DNA from: Pseudomonadota bacterium
Lineage (GTDB): Bacteria; Desulfobacterota; Desulfovibrionia; Desulfovibrionales; Desulfomicrobiaceae
Length of the DNA stretch: 7,475 bases
Assembly: GCA_023393525.1 (NCBI GenBank)
Contig: JAEWKZ010000074.1
Span: forward strand, 1 to 7,475
Reading direction: 5' to 3'
Position 1 is the stretch's first letter. Each line of letters begins with the position of its first letter. The position numbers were made by a program, and so were the translations under genes. Shown here one piece after another: positions 1-5,423 of the stretch. The notes under the pieces are model-generated. The model was not told the DNA's origin. It saw only the letters and a list, made by a program, of their open reading frames with translations, and ran no database searches.

Positions 1-263
1 TACAAGGTTCAAGCTACTATTTGGTATCTCGTCAACCAGCAGATGCGACCAAAGGTGAAACTCATGACAAGTTCTTCATGCACCTATATGACCCAGACAC
101 TCAGCAAGAGGTCTTCACTTCTCGTGAAATGCCTCATGATAGAGATTCTGCTTACAGCTTCATACGTGGTGGTTTCCGTGAATTGGAAGACTATGAGTCT
201 GGCAAGCAACAGGACAAGCAGGAAGATGTAGAGGAGGAGCATCATTTCCGAAGATGTAGATAA
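1..263 (+). CDS. C-terminal end of an unrecognised gene (5' partial)
   Basis: An open frame enters from the left edge (first full codon at position 3) and ends at TAA 261-263, leaving 86 residues. No ATG start is needed, because the frame is open to the edge and the real start lies outside the window. The visible part begins with QGSSYYLVSRQPAD, continues with a mixed alpha/beta-looking stretch (FFMHLYDPDTQQEVFTSREM), then an acidic, lysine- and glutamine-rich tail (ESGKQQDKQEDVEEE) ending in HHFRRCR. I do not recognise a family. The overlapping frame at 43-231 has a serine/leucine-rich composition typical of a shadow, so this frame is preferred. The gene converges on the minus-strand operon and is followed after 42 bases by a strong palindrome. 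A gene of a mobile element is possible from the transposase debris nearby, but nothing in the protein proves it. Confidence 0.55.
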   Translation, partial: QGSSYYLVSRQPADATKGETHDKFFMHLYDPDTQQEVFTSREMPHDRDSAYSFIRGGFRELEDYESGKQQDKQEDVEEEHHFRRCR

Positions 264-305
264 GAATCCATATTCCACAATACTCTTTTTAATAATAATT
301 ACAAC

Positions 306-347
306 TTAGCGACAAATTGGATAATAATTATCCATATTTGTCGCTAA
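306..347. repeat. 42-base near-perfect palindrome, possible terminator hairpin
   Basis: The outer arms are TTAGCGACAAAT (306-317) and ATTTGTCGCTAA (336-347), exact reverse complements. The inner arms are TGGATAAT (318-325) and ATTATCCA (327-334), also exact, around a single central A at 326. One unpaired T at 335 forms a bulge. The whole could fold into a 20-pair stem. It lies 42 bases after the stop of the left plus-strand gene, so a terminator for that gene, or a bidirectional one, is the simplest reading. However, no clean T-tract follows on either strand, and the near-perfect symmetry would also suit a dimeric protein-binding site or an element end. Confidence 0.6.
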
Positions 348-430
348 TGAATATTTCAGATTAATAAAAAACAGAGACTAAACAATAAATAGAAAACGAA
401 GCCACTAGTCCTGTAATCATAAACTTGTAA

Positions 431-604
431 ATTTACTTTCTGCCTCCTTATTCTCCCGAATTAAATCCCATTGAAATCCTTTGGCGCTTTATCAAGTATA
501 CATGGATGCCCTTGGATGCTTTTAAAAATCTCAATAATCTCAAAGAACGATTGACTCATATTCTTTCTCACTTTGGAAAAGAGTATGACATTAAATTTAG
601 TTGA
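431..604 (+). pseudogene. IS630-family transposase, C-terminal remnant
   Basis: The frame reads IYFLPPYSPELNPIEILWRF, then about 37 further residues to TGA at 602-604, 57 codons in all. The block LPPYSPELNPIE is the hallmark of the last catalytic segment of IS630/Tc1-mariner-type DDE transposases (DDE_3 superfamily), with the glutamate as the third acidic residue; the tryptophan of LWRF and the helical tail also fit. The frame is closed directly upstream by TAA at 428-430, and the preceding sequence does not encode the rest of the transposase in any frame I could recognise. The N-terminal DNA-binding part and the first two catalytic aspartates are therefore gone. This is a decayed insertion-sequence fragment, not an active element. 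I could not identify its terminal inverted repeats. Confidence 0.85.
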
Positions 605-682
605 CTACTTATTTCATTACTTGTGCCTCTACCTCTATCTGATCTGATGTCATCTCTTATTTTTTATTATATAGACTTTCCT

Positions 683-2098
683 TTATTTGGAAGTTAGATC
701 AAACGATCTTTCCAATTCCAATTCAGGTCTTGTTAATAGAATTGTCTGTTCTTTGGGCTCTATTGTATAGTTCATAGATGCATTCTTAGCTCTAGTTGAA
801 GCCCAATGTCGAAGAGAAGTAATTTGCTCTTTCATTGTAACAGAAAGTGGAACGGTATTAGCTATGGCATCCATAATGTGCGCTCCCTCCAATTTAGGTA
901 AATGTGGATTATTCACATAAGCAGCAAACATTGCTTCCTTTATACATTCCTCTATTTCAGCACCATTAAATCCTTCAGTCTTCTTTGCTAAGATTCCTAA
1001 TGGGAAAAGAGATGGATTTTGTCCTTTTTTTGATAAATGGATTGAAAAAATGTTCTCTCGTTCTTTTTGAGATGGTAGATCTACAAAAAATATTTCATCA
1101 AAGCGACCTTTTCTAAGCAATTCAGGTGGTAACAAATTAATATTATTAGCTGTTGCAACCACAAAGACAGGGGACGTCTTTTCTTGCATCCATGTTAGAA
1201 TAGTAGAAAATATACGAGAAGTAACTCCACCATCTGTGGAGCCACTAGACTGAACACCACTTAATCCCTTCTCAATTTCATCAATCCATAAAACACATGG
1301 AGCAACAGCCTCAGCAGTTGATATAGCTTTCCTTATATTATCCTCACTACTACCAACTAATCCTTGAAAAACTTTACCAATATCCAACCTCAATAAAGGC
1401 ATATTCCAAAAAGATGCTATACTTTTTGCTGTTAAGCTTTTTCCACACCCTGGCACACCCAACAATAATAATCCCTTAGGTTCTTGAAGTCCAAAGTCGC
1501 GAGCATTTTTTTCATAAGCTTTTTGGCGTTTATTCAACCAATCCTTTAGTATTTCCATACCGCCTACATCTTTGAGACTTTCATTTTTTGGAAAAAAATC
1601 TAAAACTCCTGATTTCTTTATAATTTGCTCTTTTTCTGAAGATACTGTATATGGAGCATTTTCTCCTAAATCGTCTTTAACAGCCGCTAGGCAAAACGCT
1701 AAATCAGCTTCCATTGAAGTCATACCCAATGCAGCATCAATCATTCGATTTCGCATTTCTATGGATAAATTTATTTTGCATTGCCTTTCTACAGCACCAA
1801 GAGTTTTTTCCATGTCAAATCTATCAGGGAGAGGTATATTCAAAACAGTTACATATTTTTCTAATTCAACTGGAAGTTTGTAAACTGCAGAAAGAATTAT
1901 CGCATGAGAATTAGTATGTCTGACTCTCTCTGCAATAGATCTAATATAAAACTTAACTTTGTCTTCTTCAATATAATTACTAAAATCCTCTAGAACAAAG
2001 ATATCCTTGCTTAATTCCTTATCTTCTAGAATATATTTCAACGTCATTTCAGGTTCATCATATTCTTCACCCAAATAATGCATACCACCATCTTGCAT
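683..2098 (-). CDS. Ycf46-like AAA+ ATPase, main body downstream of a frameshift
   Basis: This frame (471 residues from ATG 2098) carries nearly the whole of an AAA+ ATPase of the Ycf46 type. Walker A is GVPGCGKS (214-221), Walker B VLWIDEIEK (269-277), sensor 1 VVATANN (313-319), the arginine-finger segment RKGRFDE (329-335), and the sensor 2 region GFNGAEIE (376-383). The preceding 170 residues, including DIFVLEDF (33-39) and the segment VTVLNIPLPDR (83-93), match the non-ATPase N-terminal domain of Ycf46. All catalytic motifs look intact. The first ~62 residues of the family domain lie in another frame at 2067-2285, so the real product was probably a ~533-residue protein starting at 2285. 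ATG 2098 lies inside the domain, has no Shine-Dalgarno site and is unlikely to be the ancestral start. It is the last gene of the operon. Such ATPases are thought to remodel proteins or complexes; the substrate is unknown. Confidence 0.8.
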   Translation of the reverse strand: MQDGGMHYLGEEYDEPEMTLKYILEDKELSKDIFVLEDFSNYIEEDKVKFYIRSIAERVRHTNSHAIILSAVYKLPVELEKYVTVLNIPLPDRFDMEKTLGAVERQCKINLSIEMRNRMIDAALGMTSMEADLAFCLAAVKDDLGENAPYTVSSEKEQIIKKSGVLDFFPKNESLKDVGGMEILKDWLNKRQKAYEKNARDFGLQEPKGLLLLGVPGCGKSLTAKSIASFWNMPLLRLDIGKVFQGLVGSSEDNIRKAISTAEAVAPCVLWIDEIEKGLSGVQSSGSTDGGVTSRIFSTILTWMQEKTSPVFVVATANNINLLPPELLRKGRFDEIFFVDLPSQKERENIFSIHLSKKGQNPSLFPLGILAKKTEGFNGAEIEECIKEAMFAAYVNNPHLPKLEGAHIMDAIANTVPLSVTMKEQITSLRHWASTRAKNASMNYTIEPKEQTILLTRPELELERSFDLTSK

Positions 2099-2285
2099 TA
2101 CTGTTAATCCATTTTACACAATTCCAAGAAAATACTCGTATCAAATCTTTAGGGCTTTCAGATTGCAAGCTGTTGACAATTCCTAAAATTTTCTGTTTGG
2201 TTCTATCATATTCAAAACTAGTCAAGTATAAAACAGGATAATAAGCCTTAAGCATATGCTTAAGTTTTGTATAAATATCATTCAT
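2067..2285 (-). pseudogene. N-terminal piece of the Ycf46-like ATPase, split off by frameshift
   Basis: This 72-residue frame starts at ATG 2285, one base after the stop of the DUF1257 gene, the spacing expected of the true start of the next operon gene. Residues 1-57 (including LKAYYPVLYLTSFEYDR and FSWNCV) look like the start of Ycf46-type ATPases, where a segment of the kind 'ryPliyl.s.EE.R' is followed by 'WS.t.Gl'. After V57 the frame runs into 15 residues of unrelated sequence (KWINSNARWWYALFG) and stops at 2067. The expected continuation NGLTVMQDGG is found in the neighbouring frame of the same DNA. Removing one A from the four-A run at 2112-2115 (minus strand) joins the two pieces exactly. 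Either this allele is broken, it is recoded by a +1 shift, or the base is an assembly error. Confidence 0.7.
2112..2115 (-). other. Site of the one-base frameshift in the ATPase gene
   Basis: On the minus strand the junction reads TGT GTA AAA TGG ATT. With one A fewer it becomes TGT GTA AAT GGA TTA ACA GTA ATG, encoding C-V-N-G-L-T-V-M, which restores the family pattern. The change must lie at or after this run, because the downstream frame has TAA at 2116-2114 immediately before it. The position is therefore fixed to within a few bases. Confidence 0.7.
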
Positions 2286-2286
2286 G

Positions 2287-2925
2287 CTATTTCTGATTTA
2301 TAATTTGATTATTAATTCTACGTGGCTTCATTTTAGCCAAATACTTAGATGGAATATTTGTCTTTTTTGTCATAATGCGTTTGTTGCCCAATAGTTGTTC
2401 AAGTACATCCATAGCATCATGCGCTCTCTCATTTACATCATTTGGAAGATAATCGGAATCCGTAATAATAGTACCATCTTTCAAGATGGTAAATTTTATC
2501 TGAGCTACGGGCTCATCTTCATTTTTATCTTTAGATCTTCCAACCATGAAGAAACTATACGCTTCTTCAGTGGTTGGTGTAAAATGGTCGTTAGACTTAT
2601 AAGTGAATCCTTTCTTCTTAAATTCTTGCACTAATGAATTCTTAGCATACGCTGCATTTAATTCATAAAATTTGTTCTGTAATTCTTCGACTTTTTTCTC
2701 TGCATCAGGCATATAATACGTATTATAAGTGACTTCATTAGTTGAAAGATTCATCTTTAACGCAAATTCACCATACAATTTAGAAACTTGCTTCGCATCT
2801 GTTACAAGTAACTCATTTCCTATTACGTGATATGTCCAACCCAAGACATCACACGCTGATTTTAAAACATCAACATGCATTACCTTAGGATTACGAACAA
2901 ACCTTGACGATTCAAACCTTGACAT
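2287..2925 (-). CDS. DUF1257 (Ycf35-like) and DUF2997 fusion protein
   Basis: A 212-residue soluble protein with no signal peptide or membrane segment. The N-terminal half (about 1-108) begins MSRFESSRFV, followed by a helix and LGWTYHVIGNELLV, in the manner of DUF1257/Ycf35 proteins, which start MSHF/I and carry a short beta-alpha-beta region, and ends in a helical stretch with EFKKKGFTY (101-109). Residues about 140-182, including IKFTILKDGTIITD and a helix ending VLEQLLGNK, fit the small DUF2997 domain ('I.i..DG.i..' then 'lE..LG'). The final 30 residues are basic (KYLAKMKPRR) and may bind nucleic acid or a partner. DUF1257, DUF2997 and Ycf46 ATPases are repeatedly neighbours, so the Ycf46-like gene one base downstream strongly supports the call. 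It starts five bases after the PLD gene and has no Shine-Dalgarno site. Biochemical role unknown; probably a partner or adaptor of the ATPase. Confidence 0.65.
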   Translation of the reverse strand: MSRFESSRFVRNPKVMHVDVLKSACDVLGWTYHVIGNELLVTDAKQVSKLYGEFALKMNLSTNEVTYNTYYMPDAEKKVEELQNKFYELNAAYAKNSLVQEFKKKGFTYKSNDHFTPTTEEAYSFFMVGRSKDKNEDEPVAQIKFTILKDGTIITDSDYLPNDVNERAHDAMDVLEQLLGNKRIMTKKTNIPSKYLAKMKPRRINNQIINQK

Positions 2926-2930
2926 AACTA

Positions 2931-5408
2931 TTAATCTAGAATATTATACTTTAATGCAACATCAACGAGTTCACAAGAGAACATAAATGTCTTGCTACCA
3001 TTCCATTTATTAACTTCATTATGATGCCTATCAATTACACTTTTAAGTTCTTCATTCACTGAAAATTTTTCGAATTGAAATTGTACATCACACACATCAA
3101 AAATAATACGCTCTTGATGTGCATTATAAATTATACTTAACGAAGGTATTTCGTTTGATTTTTTTATAATGCATCTTAAAGAGTTGTGCACATCATTTAA
3201 TGTCATCTTTCTTTCGAAATTAAATTTAATCGCAGTTGCCAAAAGATTAGCACCAGCCAACACCTTAAATAATTTGTCTGTTGTGCTCAAATCCATATTT
3301 AAAGGCGAGCAAAGTTGCTTAGCCTTCGTTAAGTCCTCACTGGAGTGTCTCCTACCTTTGTCACTTGCATTAATAATTTCGCTTACAATCGCAGACAACT
3401 GACTGACTGGTATTTGTTCTATATCATTAACCTTTTCTTCTTTTTTTCTTATCGGTTTTTGAAAAGATTTTGTAAAATCTCTCTTTTGTATCTTATCTGG
3501 AAATATTTTTTTCAATGGGATAGCCGATAACAAAGACTTGTTGTCATCATACAATTCAAGCATAGATGGATCATCTATTGCATTCTCATCAAGAGATTTT
3601 TTTGCCATAGTTAAACTATCTTCAATTTGCTTTTTATCTTTTGCATTTAATCCACCCATATTTGATGCCACAATAAGTTTTTGTCCAATTGAAGTAAGCT
3701 CCTTATGTATAATTTCTTTCTTTAAAGTTATGGCCTTTTCTTCCAATAAATCCTCAATAGGACTAAACAATTCATGAACATCACTATCTTTAATGCTTAA
3801 AAAATAATCCAATCTTTCATTCTTGTAATTTTCAATTTTACTAGGATCAAGACTCTCGATTTCTTTCAGAATTCTTTCAGAATAAATCTGAGCAAACTCC
3901 AACAGGCAATCCATATATTTCTTTTTCGCAACAGTGTGATGCGCTAAGGCCATTTCTTCACGTCTAATATGTGTTTGCTGTTCAGACACAGAAAAAGACA
4001 AAACATTGAAACTACCAGAAAATAGGATTTTTTGGTTATCCTTAACCTCTATCACATTTTTTAGATGAAATTCAGGAAGCTGGACATAGTAAAAATTCGA
4101 ATATTGACTTTCTAAGAGCTTTATACTAGGTTCAACTTCTTCATCCATCATAGGCTTTCCATCATTATTTGATGCAGGCTCAGAATATGCAATAAATACT
4201 TTCTTGGATTCATCCTTTAAGAAATTTTCTATCATAGGACCTCTATCATGAATAAAAGCTCCTTTTCTTATCCATGGACTAATTAACCACACTTCATCTG
4301 GTTCATCTTCAGTAAAAATATTCTGCAATTCGATTTCAAAAGAAAGAGAATCATATAAGGCCTTTTTATGCAAACGATTTCTGGCAGGAACTTTTGACAA
4401 TGCAATATCCTTATCCGGTTTTGAATCAGAACCTTCATCATAATCTTCAATAGGCAACTCATTCCCTGCCTCTTCGTCTATCATCTTTTGCTCTGCCTGT
4501 TTTAATTCTACAGGAATCTCTAATTTGGCAATCTCCAATTCTTCACCTTCGAGTACAACTGTATCGGCGTCATTTTCACACTCTAAACGTATACAGTTAT
4601 TGAGCAGTTCTGACTTTAATACCTCGTCGTTGTTTATATGTTCTGCTAGTATGTTATTAAGTCCTTTTAGATTCTCATCATAGACAAAAGCACGTACATC
4701 TTCACTATTCGCAACATTTTGGACAAAACAAACATAGATTTTGTATGAAGATGCATGACCATCAGTCCAGTGTGCACTCTGTAACAAGAATCGACTCTGC
4801 GGATAGTGTACATCTTGGGCTTGTTTTTCTGCATATGATTTTATTTGGTCTATACTGAGATTTATATCCTCACATGGAGTATTAATCTCTGATACTTGCT
4901 TGGAATTATCACCTATGCCGTTTTTTATATCAAGCCATGATGGATGAGCTAGATCAACAAATATATCGAATGATTTGGTATAAGTATCAGGACGTTCTCC
5001 TTTATCTGCATAAGCACGACCGCTATCAGTAAGAGCCATACAACTATCATCTCCTTCAATAGCATTGAAACTTTTCAAAGATTCAATTGCTGTTCGTAAA
5101 AGGGATTGCTCTGCTTTATCGTTAACAACATCCAAGCCCAATATTGTTCCAATTTTAACGAACGATGAAGTTTCATCAACCAACATGATACCAACGATAC
5201 CTTTCTCGATTGCTGTAATTTTAGCTGGACGTTGAGTTTTACCTGTATAGGTAGCTCTTATAAAATTTATATCATATGAAATATATCCAAAAATTCTTTC
5301 TGATATTTTTTTTGCCTCATAAACAGCTTTAGCTATGCGACTGCCTATTGGCTCAACAATTACTTTCTGTGTAGTTGTTTTTTTATCTTGTTTTTTTATT
5401 TTGCTCAT
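2931..5408 (-). CDS. PLD-like protein with N-terminal winged helix and long helical C-terminus
   Basis: An 825-residue cytosolic protein. Residues about 85-140 (IGTILGLDVV, a helix, then CMALTDSGRAYADKGERP) look like a winged-helix domain with the usual 'LT..Gr' wing. Residues about 283-345 are an acidic, low-complexity linker. Residues about 350-515 resemble one phospholipase-D unit: VWLISPWIRKGA (373-384), a second strand VFIAYSE (404-410), FHLK (447-450) and SGSFNVLSFS (464-473). H448, K450, G465, S466 and N468 match the HxK...GSxN core, but the aspartate of HxK(x)4D is not in register (V455 there, with E454 and D457 close by) and spacing to GS is three residues longer than usual. PLD enzymes act as dimers or two-unit proteins, so a homodimer would be needed for catalysis. 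The remaining 300 residues are helical and unrecognised. It overlaps the helicase gene by four bases, implying coupled synthesis; a nuclease or nucleic-acid sensor working with the helicase is the likely role. Confidence 0.7.
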   Translation of the reverse strand: MSKIKKQDKKTTTQKVIVEPIGSRIAKAVYEAKKISERIFGYISYDINFIRATYTGKTQRPAKITAIEKGIVGIMLVDETSSFVKIGTILGLDVVNDKAEQSLLRTAIESLKSFNAIEGDDSCMALTDSGRAYADKGERPDTYTKSFDIFVDLAHPSWLDIKNGIGDNSKQVSEINTPCEDINLSIDQIKSYAEKQAQDVHYPQSRFLLQSAHWTDGHASSYKIYVCFVQNVANSEDVRAFVYDENLKGLNNILAEHINNDEVLKSELLNNCIRLECENDADTVVLEGEELEIAKLEIPVELKQAEQKMIDEEAGNELPIEDYDEGSDSKPDKDIALSKVPARNRLHKKALYDSLSFEIELQNIFTEDEPDEVWLISPWIRKGAFIHDRGPMIENFLKDESKKVFIAYSEPASNNDGKPMMDEEVEPSIKLLESQYSNFYYVQLPEFHLKNVIEVKDNQKILFSGSFNVLSFSVSEQQTHIRREEMALAHHTVAKKKYMDCLLEFAQIYSERILKEIESLDPSKIENYKNERLDYFLSIKDSDVHELFSPIEDLLEEKAITLKKEIIHKELTSIGQKLIVASNMGGLNAKDKKQIEDSLTMAKKSLDENAIDDPSMLELYDDNKSLLSAIPLKKIFPDKIQKRDFTKSFQKPIRKKEEKVNDIEQIPVSQLSAIVSEIINASDKGRRHSSEDLTKAKQLCSPLNMDLSTTDKLFKVLAGANLLATAIKFNFERKMTLNDVHNSLRCIIKKSNEIPSLSIIYNAHQERIIFDVCDVQFQFEKFSVNEELKSVIDRHHNEVNKWNGSKTFMFSCELVDVALKYNILD

Positions 5409-5423
5409 CTTACTGCATCCTTT
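5405..5423 (-). promoter_or_regulatory. ATGA stop-start overlap with a possible ribosome binding site
   Basis: On the minus strand the helicase stop TGA and the PLD gene start ATG share the bases ATGA (5408-5405). Nine bases upstream lies AAAGGA (5423-5418), the only Shine-Dalgarno-like string I see before a start in this operon. This arrangement suggests that the PLD protein is translated by termination-reinitiation and made in proportion to the helicase. The other two junctions are 5 bases and 1 base and have no such motif. Confidence 0.5.

Larger units (their letters stand above)
264..682. other. Intergenic junction between convergent genes
   Basis: These 419 bases hold no intact gene. 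They contain a 42-base palindrome (306-347), an AT-rich spacer with no feature I can name (348-430), the IS630-type transposase remnant (431-604), and another AT-rich spacer (605-682) that includes a short ATCTG tandem pair at 637-646. No tRNA, CRISPR repeat or convincing promoter is seen. Since the flanking genes point towards each other, no promoter is required here for either of them. Confidence 0.6.

Noticed and set aside
84..278. 64-codon minus-strand open frame at the left end
   Set aside because: It is opposite the acidic C-terminus of the left gene, and its leucine-rich sequence is what antisense of glutamate- and lysine-rich coding gives.
637..646. ATCTG tandem pair
   Set aside because: Two copies of a five-base unit in AT-rich sequence are expected by chance and have no further context.
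675..694. Short imperfect hairpin overlapping the stop codon of the ATPase gene, as an operon terminator
   Set aside because: ACTTTCC and GGAAGT pair with a bulge around a seven-base loop, but the stem is weak, includes the coding end, and no T-tract follows on the minus strand.
2096..2116. Programmed ribosomal frameshift in the ATPase gene
   Set aside because: The needed shift is +1, but there is no stop codon at the shift in the first frame, no known slippery motif in the right phase and no nearby stem. A one-base insertion or error is simpler; recoding remains only a formal possibility.
5378..5397. Two seven-base T runs (A7 on the coding strand) in the first codons of the PLD gene as phase-variation tracts
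   Set aside because: Runs of seven or eight T occur elsewhere in the same genes (for example 3441-3447, 5306-5313, 6253-6260), so they are explained by AT-rich lysine coding. Nothing marks them as switches.
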